This document shows positions 45,880 through 54,758 of a DNA stretch of 54,758 nucleotides, one piece after another (the first letter of the stretch is position 1; every line of letters starts with the position of its first letter). Under the pieces are notes generated by a model. It made no database searches. It was given only the letters and a program-made list of their open reading frames with translations, and was not told the DNA's origin. This stretch comes from an uncultured Pseudohongiella sp. (lineage in GTDB: Bacteria; Pseudomonadota; Gammaproteobacteria; Pseudomonadales; Pseudohongiellaceae), in assembly GCA_902591495.1 (NCBI GenBank), contig CACJAW010000011.1, positions 1 through 54,758 on the forward strand, in the 5' to 3' direction. A program made the translations under genes and the position numbers.

Positions 45880-47094
45880 TTAGATTTGAATGCCTTCTAT
45901 CCTAGCAACTGTTTCAATATCCTTGTCGCCTCTTCCCGAGAGATTTACCAGAATTGTTCGCGAGTCACCTATTTCCTTCGCAAGCTTCATCGCATAAGCG
46001 ACGGCATGGCTGCTTTCCAAAGCCGGTATTATACCTTCTAGTTTTGTAAGAAGGTGAAAAGCTTCCATGGCCTCGCCATCATTTGCCGAAACATAATTAA
46101 CCCTTTTTAAGTCTTTCAACCACGAATGTTCAGGACCGACACCCGGATAATCCAAACCTGCTGACACAGAGTGTGTTGGTGAAATTTGTCCATTTGAATC
46201 CGTCATCACATAGGTTCGATTTCCATGTAAGACGCCTGGCGTTCCTGCACTCAATGGTGCAGCGTGTTTCCCTGTATCTATCCCGTAGCCTCCAGCTTCA
46301 ACTCCATACATGCTAACCGTTGTATCTTTCAGAAAAGGATGAAATAGACCTATTGCATTTGAGCCACCGCCAACACACGCGACGAGAGCATCAGGCAGAC
46401 CACCTAAAATTTTTTGTGATTGTTCCTTTGCCTCACGACCAATAACGCTTTGAAAATCCCTTACCAGTTGAGGGTAAGGATGCGGCCCAGCAACCGTGCC
46501 GATAATATAGTACGTATCATCCACGTTTTTTGCCCAATCCCTTAGAGCCTCATTAAGAGCGTCCTTCAAGGTTTTAGAACCCGACTCTACGGAAACAACA
46601 TTTGCCCCAAGTAACTTCATTCGATATACATTTGGAGCTTGCCTAACTATGTCTTCAGCGCCCATGTAAACATGACACTCAAGACCTAATCTAGCCGCAA
46701 CTGTAGCACTCGCAACTCCATGTTGACCGGCTCCTGTCTCTGCGATAATTCGCGTTTTACCCATATGCTTAGCCAAAAGAGCTTGGCCTATTGTGTTATT
46801 TACTTTGTGTGCACCGGTATGATTTAAATCTTCTCTCTTTAGGTAGATTTTTGCTCCACCGCAGTGCTGTGTTAATCGATCTGCAAAATACAGGGGAGAA
46901 GGTCTACCAACATAATGGTTTAACTCATGATGAAACTCTGACCAAAATGTATCACTCTCTGAAAGAGTCTGATAAACACTATTTAATTCTTCTACAGCAG
47001 CAATTAATGTTTCACCTACGTACACGCCGCCATATGGTCCAAAATGCCCTCTAACATCTGGGCCTTCTAATTCTTGCAAATTAAGATCTAACAC
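45880..47094 (-). CDS. trpB: Tryptophan synthase, beta subunit
   Basis: TrpB condenses indole with serine using PLP. The 404 residues show the PLP lysine Lys97 in HTGAHKVNN, the GAGQHGVA loop and the phosphate-binding GGGSNAIG. It belongs to the standard TrpB1 type that pairs with TrpA. The start is GTG (47094-47092), overlapping the trpF end by 14 bases, with a GAGAGG element upstream. A typical TrpB start ([14 protein letters not shown]) follows at residue 17. Confidence 0.97.
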   Translation of the reverse strand: MLDLNLQELEGPDVRGHFGPYGGVYVGETLIAAVEELNSVYQTLSESDTFWSEFHHELNHYVGRPSPLYFADRLTQHCGGAKIYLKREDLNHTGAHKVNNTIGQALLAKHMGKTRIIAETGAGQHGVASATVAARLGLECHVYMGAEDIVRQAPNVYRMKLLGANVVSVESGSKTLKDALNEALRDWAKNVDDTYYIIGTVAGPHPYPQLVRDFQSVIGREAKEQSQKILGGLPDALVACVGGGSNAIGLFHPFLKDTTVSMYGVEAGGYGIDTGKHAAPLSAGTPGVLHGNRTYVMTDSNGQISPTHSVSAGLDYPGVGPEHSWLKDLKRVNYVSANDGEAMEAFHLLTKLEGIIPALESSHAVAYAMKLAKEIGDSRTILVNLSGRGDKDIETVARIEGIQI

Positions 47095-47716
47095 TTCTAG
47101 CCTCTCTCACGAATCTATCTAACTTAGTCATATCTTTTGTACCTGGCGCAGATTCTACACCACTACTGACATCAACACCGAAGGGGTTAATTGTTTTTAC
47201 GACATGCTCAACATTTGTCGAGTTTAATCCGCCCGCGATAATAATCTCGCGATTAGTTTTCTCAATGGCATCTCTAGCAATCGACCAGTCAAAGGTTTTA
47301 CCTGTTCCCCCTGACACTTTTCTGCTGAAAGTGTCTAAAAGTAAATATCGTGCACTCGAATATTTGTCAAAAACTGATAAAGGTAGAAATTGATCTTTAA
47401 TATGCAGAGCCTTCATGTATGGCGTATCAAATGAGCTACAAAATTCCTCCGACTCATTACCATGAAATTGGATAAGATCTATTAAACCTGAATCAAGTAC
47501 CTCACTAACTTCATCTTTTGTAGGGTCAACAAACAAAGCCACAATACTCACGGACCCCTTAAGATTTTCAATAATTTTTGGCAAAACTTTTGAAGAAATC
47601 GAGCGCGGGCTTTTTGAGTAGAATACAAACCCTAATGCATTTACACCCAATTGCGCCGCGTAATCTGCGTCTTTATTTTGAGTGATTCCGCAAATTTTAA
47701 TCCAAGGCTGGGTCAA
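47081..47716 (-). CDS. trpF: Phosphoribosylanthranilate isomerase
   Basis: TrpF performs the Amadori rearrangement of phosphoribosylanthranilate. The 211-residue TIM barrel has catalytic Cys9 in KICGIT and the catalytic aspartate in LLLDTFS (about residue 127), with the phosphate loop AGGLNSTNV. It is a separate enzyme and not fused to TrpC. The start is TTG (47716-47714): no ATG or GTG exists between an in-frame TAG about 11 codons upstream and the conserved KICGIT strand. trpE, trpG, trpD and trpC are outside the window. Confidence 0.93.
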   Translation of the reverse strand: MTQPWIKICGITQNKDADYAAQLGVNALGFVFYSKSPRSISSKVLPKIIENLKGSVSIVALFVDPTKDEVSEVLDSGLIDLIQFHGNESEEFCSSFDTPYMKALHIKDQFLPLSVFDKYSSARYLLLDTFSRKVSGGTGKTFDWSIARDAIEKTNREIIIAGGLNSTNVEHVVKTINPFGVDVSSGVESAPGTKDMTKLDRFVREARSVRS

Positions 47717-47769
47717 CGAAACGAAATTCTCTAATAAAATGATATTCTAGCAAATCTAGCAGAGTCAGC

Positions 47770-48567
47770 CTATCCTTCCGAAAAAAATAGTGGCAATGTC
47801 ATACCTTTCGGAATTCCATAAGCTTTCGGATAATCAACGTCTACTAGATACAAACCATCAGAGGGCGCAGTCACTCCGGCGCTTGAACGTTCACCTCCAT
47901 CTAATAGTTCTAAAAACCAATGACTTTCTTTAATACCCTTACCTACATCAAAAGAGGAACCCACAATATTACGAACCATGTGAAGTAAAAAAGCATTCGC
48001 TTTGATACTAAAAATTAAAAAAGCTCCTCTTTTCGTCCAATTTGCTTCTATAACACTCCTGTAGGGAGATTTAGACTGACAACCAGCTCCCCTAAATGCC
48101 GAAAAGTCATGCTCTCCAATTAAACACGCAGCAGCTTCGTTCATCGCAGAAATATCTAATTTCTGCGAAACCCGCACGGCTTTCTTCCAGAGCATGGGAC
48201 GCTCTGTTTTGTGAGAGTAAACTAAGTATTTATAATTGCGAGCCATAGCACTAAACCTTGCGTGAAACTCGACGTCGACATCTTGAGCCCAAATCACACG
48301 AATTGATGGCGGCAGAAGACTGTTAACGCCCGTCGACCATGCTTTTTCTCCTCTGTTAACCGGGGAATCAAAATGAACGACTTGGTTTATCGCATGGACG
48401 CCAGCGTCCGTTCTACCAGCACAAATTGTCTTTATGGGATGCGCTGCAATTCGACTCAAGGCGGCTTCGAGATTCTCTTGCACGGTCTCTAATTGCGGCG
48501 ATGACTGAGCCTGCCAGCCTGAAAATGTGGCTCCGTCATATTCTAAACCAAGCGCTATACGATACAT
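47770..48567 (-). CDS. truA: tRNA pseudouridine(38-40) synthase
   Basis: TruA makes pseudouridine in the anticodon arm of many tRNAs. The 265-residue enzyme has the catalytic Asp54 in CAGRTDAGVHA, the start YRIALGLEYDGATFSGWQ and the FLLHMVRNIVGS helix near 196-207. It lies 53 bases upstream of trpF and 52 bases downstream of fimV, the same order as in Pseudomonas. Confidence 0.96.
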   Translation of the reverse strand: MYRIALGLEYDGATFSGWQAQSSPQLETVQENLEAALSRIAAHPIKTICAGRTDAGVHAINQVVHFDSPVNRGEKAWSTGVNSLLPPSIRVIWAQDVDVEFHARFSAMARNYKYLVYSHKTERPMLWKKAVRVSQKLDISAMNEAAACLIGEHDFSAFRGAGCQSKSPYRSVIEANWTKRGAFLIFSIKANAFLLHMVRNIVGSSFDVGKGIKESHWFLELLDGGERSSAGVTAPSDGLYLVDVDYPKAYGIPKGMTLPLFFSEG

Positions 48568-48619
48568 CTGTTAATTCATTTTAGAGGTGGTCATTTATGA
48601 TAGTGAAACCGGAGGCAAA

Positions 48620-50011
48620 CTAGGCAGTAGAGTCGATTCGGCTGAGGAGCTTTTCCGCTTCTTTTTTTTGATCGGTATTACCCTCCTCTATTACTTCCGA
48701 TAAGATTTCTTTTGCCCCTTCAAAATCATTCATTTTTACATAAGCATAAGCCAGTTCTAGCTTGGTAGCCGATTCTTCATCACCGAGATAGAATATTTCT
48801 TCAATTGCATCTGGTGTGTCCAATTCTTTTCGTTCCTCATCTGAAAGGAAATCTAAATCTGCAAAGCTATCTTCATCCGCTGAGCCTCCGATAAATTCAA
48901 TACTTTCGCTCGGGGGTGGTCCATTCACTGAGTCTGACTGAGTTGAAGACGGCTTTTTGCCCTCGTTAAACACTCTACCCTGAATTAGCTCACTCGCGGC
49001 AACAGAATCAATCTCAGCTACTGAACCCTTGTTCTCGGGATCCACGCTTTGGTCCGTTTCATGTGACTGGAATTTGTTCGGTTTTTCAAGTGCTTCGCCC
49101 GACTTTGACTCTGAATAGTTTGCGCGGTCCCACCAAAGTAACCATCCAAGAAGAAGTAGTGCTAAAGGTGCCGCAACTGTGACGAGCGGACTATTAGACT
49201 GAAAGAACCCAAAAAAACTGTTTCGCAGTTTGGCCCAAACTGACCCATTCTCCACGAAATCTTCTGCAATGTTACCCGATTCGCTCAGACCGGGCATTGC
49301 GATTTCAGTGGGTGATACGGTTGTTTCTGCAAGTTGAGCTCTCAGTTGAGCAAGTTGTAAATCCTGAAGCCGAATCAACTCTTTTGCGTCATCTATCTGA
49401 GCATTCAACTGCAATAATCTCGAATTTAGCTCCTCGCGCTGAAGCCTTGCTCGATCTCGCTCCTCTAGATTTATAGCTATAAGGTTTTCTAGCTCTATAA
49501 GGCGTTGATCTAACTGGGAATTTTCTTGCTGCAAAGGTAATAATTCGTCGGATATATTTGATAATTCATCCTCAGCTCTTAGTATGCTGAACCGACCATC
49601 CTCTTGCCTTTCAGTAGACTCTACATTACTAGAATTATTGTTTCTAATTATTTGATTTTGAACACTTATTGATGAAATTGCATCATTCAAATTTATATCT
49701 GTTATTTGACCGATACTTGGTAGCAGTAAGCGCTCACCTGCTTTAACTCTGTTTAAGTTCCCATCCACAAATGCGTTAGGATTCAATCTTTGAATTGCGA
49801 CCATTGTCTGTTGCAAGGATACGGACTGGTCTGGTCTATTTTCCATGGCTATCCGGAACAACGAGTCCCCCGGCTGAACAATCACTGTGTTACCCTCGGC
49901 TACCTCTTGGGAATTCGCCAAAGAAGACCACGTTAAACTTATTAACAGGAGCAAAAAAGGTAAGTAACGCACCTTTTGAAGAAGTTTTATTGAATTTGGC
50001 GAGAATCTCAC
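48620..50011 (-). CDS. fimV: FimV/HubP-family polar peptidoglycan-binding protein
   Basis: FimV proteins act as pole-organising hubs and affect type IV pili and chemotaxis placement. The 463 residues begin with a signal sequence (LPFLLLLISLTWSSLANS), then a LysM-like domain (about 40-95: TVIVQPGDSLFRIA ... RVKAGERLLLPS), a coiled coil (about 150-215), a membrane helix near 275-295 (TVAAPLALLLLGWLLWW), an acidic cytoplasmic linker and the C-terminal FimV TPR-like domain (ATKLELAYAYVKMNDFEGA). It is shorter than the ~900-residue Pseudomonas protein because the acidic middle is reduced. The start is GTG (50011-50009). Confidence 0.9.
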   Translation of the reverse strand: MRFSPNSIKLLQKVRYLPFLLLLISLTWSSLANSQEVAEGNTVIVQPGDSLFRIAMENRPDQSVSLQQTMVAIQRLNPNAFVDGNLNRVKAGERLLLPSIGQITDINLNDAISSISVQNQIIRNNNSSNVESTERQEDGRFSILRAEDELSNISDELLPLQQENSQLDQRLIELENLIAINLEERDRARLQREELNSRLLQLNAQIDDAKELIRLQDLQLAQLRAQLAETTVSPTEIAMPGLSESGNIAEDFVENGSVWAKLRNSFFGFFQSNSPLVTVAAPLALLLLGWLLWWDRANYSESKSGEALEKPNKFQSHETDQSVDPENKGSVAEIDSVAASELIQGRVFNEGKKPSSTQSDSVNGPPPSESIEFIGGSADEDSFADLDFLSDEERKELDTPDAIEEIFYLGDEESATKLELAYAYVKMNDFEGAKEILSEVIEEGNTDQKKEAEKLLSRIDSTA

Positions 50012-50125
50012 TCTTATGAAACCTATTCGTACTAAATATATTTTGATCGCGAGACCAGCGAATCCTGAATTACTGACTGAAGAGCTAAACTTCTCATATG
50101 GATTCTTTAATAATCATATAGAATA

Positions 50126-51148
50126 CTAATTTAAATGTGTTTTTATCAATTCTTCAGCAATTTGTATAGAATTCAGGGCAGCTCCTTTCCGCACATTATC
50201 AGACACTACCCATAGATTTAATCCATTCTTAAGAGATATGTCTTTCCGTATTCTCCCTACAAATACGGGGTCGCTGCCGGCTGACTCATGGACTGCGGTA
50301 GGATAACCTCCATCCCGGCGCTCGTCGATAACTGTAACACCCTCCGCCTTCTCTAGAAGGCTTCGTGCCTGCTTTTCGTCTATATAGTCCGAAGTTTCAA
50401 TCTGAATAGCCTCTGAGTGACCGAAAAATACCGGAACTCTAACGCAAGTTGCTGAAACATTGATATTTTCGTCTCCAAAAATCTTTTGTGTCTCCCAGCA
50501 CATCTTCATCTCTTCCTTGGTATAGCCATTGTCCATGAAGATATCTATATGTGGTAGCACATTGAATGCTATCTGCTTGGGGTAAACATCACACTCAGCA
50601 TCCCTTCCATTGAGCAATTCCGCCGTCTGCTTGGCTAGTTCATTTACCGCGGCCGTGCCTGACCCAGAAACGGCCTGGTAGGTTGAAACACTAATCCTCT
50701 TAATACCCACCGCATCATAGATTGGCTTTAGTGCAACAAGCATCTGAATTGTTGAACAATTTGGATTAGCAATAATATTCCTATTTTTATATTCCCCTAT
50801 TTTACAAGAGTTTACTTCAGGAACTATTAGTGGAATATCATCATCATATCTGAAGTGTGAGGTATTATCGATAACCACACAACCAGAATCACCTGCCTTT
50901 GGTGCAAATTCTGCAGAAATCGCTCCTCCTGCTGAGAATAGAGCAATATCTGCAAGCTTAAAATCGAAATTTGCCAAATCAGTCACAGTGATCGCCTTAC
51001 TGCCGAGCATCACTTTTTTGCCTTCGCTCCTCTCGCTAGCCAGTGCATATATATTATTTATGGGGAATTCGCGTTCTTGCAAAATATCGAACATCGCCTC
51101 TCCAACCGCTCCGGTCGCTCCCGCTACTGCAACGTTATATTTCTTCAT
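50126..51148 (-). CDS. asd: Aspartate-semialdehyde dehydrogenase
   Basis: Asd reduces aspartyl phosphate for lysine, threonine, methionine and diaminopimelate synthesis. The 340-residue enzyme has the NADP-binding AGATGAVGE (residues 9-17), active Cys131 in NPNCSTIQ and the catalytic histidine in VPVFFGHSE. The chain type (SGSGTAAVNELAKQT) is the shorter form seen in Pseudomonas and Gram-positive bacteria. It lies between leuD and fimV, where leuB would be expected between leuD and asd. There are 114 bases without a gene before fimV. Confidence 0.96.
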   Translation of the reverse strand: MKKYNVAVAGATGAVGEAMFDILQEREFPINNIYALASERSEGKKVMLGSKAITVTDLANFDFKLADIALFSAGGAISAEFAPKAGDSGCVVIDNTSHFRYDDDIPLIVPEVNSCKIGEYKNRNIIANPNCSTIQMLVALKPIYDAVGIKRISVSTYQAVSGSGTAAVNELAKQTAELLNGRDAECDVYPKQIAFNVLPHIDIFMDNGYTKEEMKMCWETQKIFGDENINVSATCVRVPVFFGHSEAIQIETSDYIDEKQARSLLEKAEGVTVIDERRDGGYPTAVHESAGSDPVFVGRIRKDISLKNGLNLWVVSDNVRKGAALNSIQIAEELIKTHLN

Positions 51149-51197
51149 ATTCCATATACAACCATTAATTTATTACCCACCAAAAAAATTTAAAATT

Positions 51198-51845
51198 TTA
51201 TGATGTAGAGGAAAAATACCAGGGACTAATCTCTCTCCAACCCTTCTCAAACTGCTCGATGGTGTTACTGTTCTCTAGAGTAAGCGCAATATCATCTAAC
51301 CCATTGATTAGACAATGCTTTCTAAACTCGTCAACCTCAAAAGGAATATCGTTTCCATTTACGGGGATAATAAGCTGTCTTTCCAAATCAACTTTCAAGG
51401 AAAAACCAACTGAGGCCTCGACTTCCTTGAATAGGGATTCTATTATTTCTTCTTTTAATACAATAGGTAAAAGACCATTTTTAAAGCAATTATTAAAAAA
51501 TATGTCCGCAAAACTTGGAGCCAAAATAACTCTAAAACCATAATCATCTAAGGCCCATGGCGCATGCTCTCGCGAGGAACCACAACCAAAGTTCTTCCTT
51601 GCTAGAAGTATTTTACATCCTTTATATCGCGCTTGATTCAACACGAAATCGGAGTTCAGAGGCCGATTGCTATTGTCCGCATCTGGCACACCTTTATCTA
51701 AGTAACGATGTTCATCAAAAAGGTTGACACCAAAGCCCGAGCGTTTAATCGATTTTAGAAATTGTTTAGGTATTATGAAATCTGTATCTACGTTTGCCCT
51801 ATCCAAGGGCATGACTAAACCTTCTTCTACTACAAATTTTTTCAT
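51198..51845 (-). CDS. leuD: 3-isopropylmalate dehydratase, small subunit
   Basis: LeuD is the swivelling small subunit of isopropylmalate isomerase in leucine synthesis. The protein is 215 residues: [17 protein letters not shown] near the start, [16 protein letters not shown] and [16 protein letters not shown] are the substrate-binding segments. I use the ATG at 51845 that gives [15 protein letters not shown]; a TTG four codons upstream is less likely. A GGA element is seven bases before it. It follows leuC by 29 bases. Confidence 0.95.
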   Translation of the reverse strand: MKKFVVEEGLVMPLDRANVDTDFIIPKQFLKSIKRSGFGVNLFDEHRYLDKGVPDADNSNRPLNSDFVLNQARYKGCKILLARKNFGCGSSREHAPWALDDYGFRVILAPSFADIFFNNCFKNGLLPIVLKEEIIESLFKEVEASVGFSLKVDLERQLIIPVNGNDIPFEVDEFRKHCLINGLDDIALTLENSNTIEQFEKGWREISPWYFSSTS

Positions 51846-51874
51846 TTTTGAATCCAATCAAATTAAGTTAACGG

Positions 51875-53296
51875 TCAGATCTTACTTACATCAACAAAAT
51901 GACCATGAATCGCAGCTGCGGCAGCCATAGCTGGACTAACTAGATGAGTTCTCCCCCCAAAACCTTGTCGCCCCTCAAAGTTGCGGTTAGATGTAGATGC
52001 ACAATGCTTGCCCTCTCCCAGTTGATCTGAATTCATGGCTAGACACATAGAACAGCCAGGTTCACGCCACTGTATACCCGCACTGGTGAAAATTTGATCC
52101 AACCCTTCTTCCTCTGCCTGCTTTTTAACCAACCCGGAACCCGGGACCACCATCGCAACCTCGATATTTGCAGCAACCTTTCTATCTTTAACTACTTGAG
52201 CAGCCTCTCTGAGGTCTTCTATCCTCGAGTTTGTGCAGGAGCCTATGAATATATAATCCAGTTGGATATTTTTTATTTCAGTACCTGCCTTAAGCCCCAT
52301 ATATTTCAATGCCTGCTCTAAGTTACCCTTCTTTGTTGGGTCGGTTTCTAAAGTCGGATCAGGAATCGACCCTGAGACCGGCGCGACCATCTCCGGCGAA
52401 GTTCCCCACGTTACTTGTGGTTCAATTTTGCTCCCATCGATTATTACTGTTCTATCAAAATTCGCATTTGAGTCGGACACCAAGCTTCTCCAGGCCTCCG
52501 AAGCACGTACCCACATGTCTCCACTTGGAGCAAATGGCCGTCCTTTAACGTAGTCCAGCGTCTTTTGATCAACAGCAATCAGGCCAGCACGAGCTCCTGC
52601 CTCAATGGCCATGTTACAAACAGTCATACGCCCTTCAATTGACAGATTTTTGATAACCTCGCCCCCAAACTCTATCGTATATCCGGTTCCCCCTGCTGTC
52701 CCTATTTCACCAATAATCGCCAGAACGACGTCCTTTGCCGTGACCCCCTTTTTCAAGACACCATCAACTCGAACAAGCATATTTTTCATTTTTCTTTGCA
52801 TTAAGCACTGTGTAGCAAGCACGTGCTCAACTTCTGAGGTACCAATACCGTGCGCAAGCGCTCCAAGGGCGCCATGAGTCGAGGTATGAGAATCACCGCA
52901 GACAATCGTCATACCTGGAAGCGTTGCTCCTTGCTCAGGTCCCATAACATGGACAATGCCTTGACGTATATCATTCATTTCTAACGATAGGATATTGTTT
53001 TCTTTGCAATTATCCTCTAACGCTTTGACTTGAATCTTTGAGACAGGATCTTTAATTCCTGACAGTCCTTGTCGCCTCTCATCAGTGGTCGTTGGAATAT
53101 TATGGTCCGGCACCGCTATGTTTGCATCTGAACGCCACGGAGCCCTGCCTGACATCCTCAGACCCTCAAACGCCTGCGGTGAGGTAACCTCATGTATCAG
53201 ATGTCGATCTATGTAAATTAGCGCAGTTCCGTCTTCACGCTGATTAACCAGGTGCGAATCCCAGATCTTGTCGTATAACGTCTTTCCACTCATCAT
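51875..53296 (-). CDS. leuC: 3-isopropylmalate dehydratase, large subunit
   Basis: LeuC carries the [4Fe-4S] cluster of isopropylmalate isomerase. The 473-residue protein has [19 protein letters not shown], the cluster cysteine in [12 protein letters not shown] and the pair CSMC in [12 protein letters not shown]. Two adjacent ATG codons (53296 and 53293) are both possible starts. The upstream 60 bases to aroC are very A+T rich and may hold a promoter, but I see no clear -35/-10 pair. LeuB and LeuA are not encoded here. Confidence 0.96.
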   Translation of the reverse strand: MMSGKTLYDKIWDSHLVNQREDGTALIYIDRHLIHEVTSPQAFEGLRMSGRAPWRSDANIAVPDHNIPTTTDERRQGLSGIKDPVSKIQVKALEDNCKENNILSLEMNDIRQGIVHVMGPEQGATLPGMTIVCGDSHTSTHGALGALAHGIGTSEVEHVLATQCLMQRKMKNMLVRVDGVLKKGVTAKDVVLAIIGEIGTAGGTGYTIEFGGEVIKNLSIEGRMTVCNMAIEAGARAGLIAVDQKTLDYVKGRPFAPSGDMWVRASEAWRSLVSDSNANFDRTVIIDGSKIEPQVTWGTSPEMVAPVSGSIPDPTLETDPTKKGNLEQALKYMGLKAGTEIKNIQLDYIFIGSCTNSRIEDLREAAQVVKDRKVAANIEVAMVVPGSGLVKKQAEEEGLDQIFTSAGIQWREPGCSMCLAMNSDQLGEGKHCASTSNRNFEGRQGFGGRTHLVSPAMAAAAAIHGHFVDVSKI

Positions 53297-53356
53297 GTAC
53301 TCATTTAATAAATTATTTTAACTTTATGTTTTAATTATCTTTTTATAGTATAGATT

Positions 53357-54427
53357 TTATTCCAAAAAACTGCCTACTTGCCCCCGGACCCTTAATACGT
53401 GATCCATCAACACCAAGGCGAGCATTGCTTCAGCGATAGGTGTAGCTCGAATACCTACACATGGATCATGCCTACCTGTTGTCACTACGTCCTCGACCTC
53501 ACCCTCCGTATTGATTGATTTCCCTGGTATTCTGATACTAGAGGTTGGCTTCAAGGCTATGCTTGCTGTTATATCCTGCCCGCTTGAAATGCCCCCCAAG
53601 ACACCACCAGCGTTGTTACTTAAAAAACCGTCTGGCGTAATTTCATCTCTATGTTCTGTTCCCTTTTGAGCTACAGAGTCAAAGCCAGATCCAATCTCGA
53701 CCCCTTTAACAGCATTGATACTCATTAAAGCTTTGGCAATATCGGCATCCAATCGGTCAAATACAGGTTCTCCAAGGCCTGCCGGCACATTTGATGCTTC
53801 AATAGCGATTTTTGCACCAATAGAATTCCCTTCTTTAGATAAGGCTGACATGTATTCTTCCATCTTGGCCACCTTACTTTTGTCAGGACAGAAGAAAGGA
53901 TTCTGGTCAATTTGATCAAAATCTATGTTTTCTACGGATATAGGGCCTAACTGAGTCAGATAACCCCTTATCTCTACCGAAAATTTCTCTTTCAGGAACT
54001 TTTTGGCGATCGCTCCGGAGGCAACTCTCATAGCAGTTTCACGTGCCGACGACCTTCCTCCTCCCCGATAATCTCGCACTCCATATTTCTTCCAATAGGT
54101 ATAATCTGCATGAGCTGGTCGAAATCGGTCTTTTATTTTACTGTAATCCTTAGACCTCTGATCGTTATTCTCGATTAGCAAGCCGATGGGTGTTCCTGTC
54201 GTTTTTCCTTCAAACACACCAGACAAAATCTTTACTCTGTCATCCTCCCTTCTCTGAGTGGTAAATCGAGACTGACCTGGCTTACGTCTATCCAGATCCC
54301 TTTGCATATCGGATTCACATAATTCCATTCCTGGAGGGCAGCCATCCACCACACATCCTAGGGCAGGACCATGACTCTCCCCATAGCTAGTTACTGTAAA
54401 TAACTTGCCTATTGTATTGCCTGACAT
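53357..54427 (-). CDS. aroC: Chorismate synthase
   Basis: AroC turns EPSP into chorismate with reduced FMN, the last step of the shikimate pathway, and so feeds the trp genes in the same gene group. The protein is 356 residues. I start at [10 protein letters not shown] (54427) because this is the family start; a frame 12 codons longer has no homology. Motifs are [39 protein letters not shown] and [11 protein letters not shown]. An AGAAGAG element precedes the ATG. prmB lies upstream after 58 bases. Confidence 0.97.
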   Translation of the reverse strand: MSGNTIGKLFTVTSYGESHGPALGCVVDGCPPGMELCESDMQRDLDRRKPGQSRFTTQRREDDRVKILSGVFEGKTTGTPIGLLIENNDQRSKDYSKIKDRFRPAHADYTYWKKYGVRDYRGGGRSSARETAMRVASGAIAKKFLKEKFSVEIRGYLTQLGPISVENIDFDQIDQNPFFCPDKSKVAKMEEYMSALSKEGNSIGAKIAIEASNVPAGLGEPVFDRLDADIAKALMSINAVKGVEIGSGFDSVAQKGTEHRDEITPDGFLSNNAGGVLGGISSGQDITASIALKPTSSIRIPGKSINTEGEVEDVVTTGRHDPCVGIRATPIAEAMLALVLMDHVLRVRGQVGSFLE

Positions 54428-54485
54428 AAACTCTTCTCTCGGCGAAAAACTCGCTTTACACACCCAAAAAGCAGCGCATTGTACA

Positions 54486-54758
54486 CTAATTCAGTTCGTT
54501 ACAGTACTCAGTTAATTGTTCCCGAGTTATAGCTAAGACACCGTGCCCACCGTGCGAAAACTCAATCCAAAGAAATGGCACAAGGGGAAACCTTTTCTCT
54601 AAACTTGATTTCGAGTGACCTAATTCTAATACCAACAAACCCTTTTCGGACAAATAATCCTTTGCTTCTTGGAGAATTTTTGCAGGGATAGAGAGACCCG
54701 ACTCCCTGCAAACCAATCCACCTTTAGGCTCATGGAAATATTCGATAGGCAAAGACTC
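54486..54758 (-). CDS. prmB: Ribosomal protein L3 glutamine methyltransferase, C-terminal part (runs off the right edge)
   Basis: Only about 90 C-terminal residues are present. The segment [14 protein letters not shown] followed by [17 protein letters not shown] and [21 protein letters not shown] follows the end of E. coli PrmB, and the place just upstream of aroC is the usual one in Gammaproteobacteria. PrmB methylates a glutamine of ribosomal protein L3. The catalytic NPPY motif must lie outside. The frame is open to the last base, so the gene is cut by the window; the apparent TTG start inside the frame is not the real start. Confidence 0.88.
   Translation of the reverse strand, partial: ESLPIEYFHEPKGGLVCRESGLSIPAKILQEAKDYLSEKGLLVLELGHSKSSLEKRFPLVPFLWIEFSHGGHGVLAITREQLTEYCNELN

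Noticed and set aside
1-54758. CRISPR array, tRNA or rRNA genes, insertion sequences, prophage, biosynthetic gene cluster
   Set aside because: No regularly spaced repeats, tRNA-like T-loop sequence, transposase or phage genes were seen on either strand; a dedicated tRNA and repeat search was not possible here.

Overview
This window is an A+T-rich, gene-dense stretch of a chromosome from a gammaproteobacterium. I assign it to that class because of its RNase E start ([10 protein letters not shown]), a LexA that keeps the E. coli residue numbers for the cleavage site and dyad, a LexA box of the CTGT-N8-ACAG type, lipopolysaccharide (KdsB, LpxK, MsbA) and LolCDE genes, FimV, and gene orders that I remember from Pseudomonas. 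The A+T richness, compact spacing and lack of a flagellar, phage or IS content look like a free-living aquatic or marine lineage, but species and family cannot be read from the sequence alone.

Layout. (1) 1-10974, minus strand: uvrC (cut by the left edge), murB, a low-molecular-weight phosphatase, kdsB, a Trm112-like zinc ribbon, lpxK, msbA, exbD, exbB, lolE, lolD, lolC and a small serine recombinase. This is an envelope block: Kdo activation, lipid A kinase, lipid A flippase, lipoprotein release and peptidoglycan precursor synthesis. (2) 10975-11910: a gene-free stretch of about 0.9 kb that contains a good extended -10 promoter and a long, hairpin-rich leader for rne. (3) 11911-16862: rne, then the convergent etfB-etfA operon and a DUF1285 gene. 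(4) 17051-24319, plus strand: mnmH followed by a two-subunit AddB/AddA-like helicase-nuclease. (5) 24379-32463: mscS, nagZ, SOS-controlled lexA, topA, ilvE, tatD and a glutaredoxin-like gene. (6) 32709-40160, plus strand: moxR-DUF58-DUF4381-batA-batB-batD-yciH, a tightly coupled MoxR/von Willebrand (Bat) operon. (7) 40179-54758, minus strand: prmB (cut by the right edge), aroC, leuC, leuD, asd, fimV, truA, trpF, trpB, trpA, accD, folC, a SPOR protein, cvpA and purF, mostly amino acid, fatty acid, folate and purine biosynthesis.

Almost everything is recognisable housekeeping. I found no CRISPR array, tRNA, rRNA, IS element or phage module. The parts most worth a second look are the rne leader, the lone serine recombinase between lolC and rne with an apparently replaced catalytic arginine, the RNase E scaffold ending in an NDPR motif, the AddAB-like pair downstream of mnmH, the altered P-loop of MnmH, the repeated use of TTG start codons, and the absence of comEC, leuB and sulA from places where I would expect them. 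Start codons were re-chosen by homology, overlap and Shine-Dalgarno position for kdsB, lolE, rne, lexA, batD, purF, accD, leuD and aroC. All comparisons with other genomes are from memory and were not searched.
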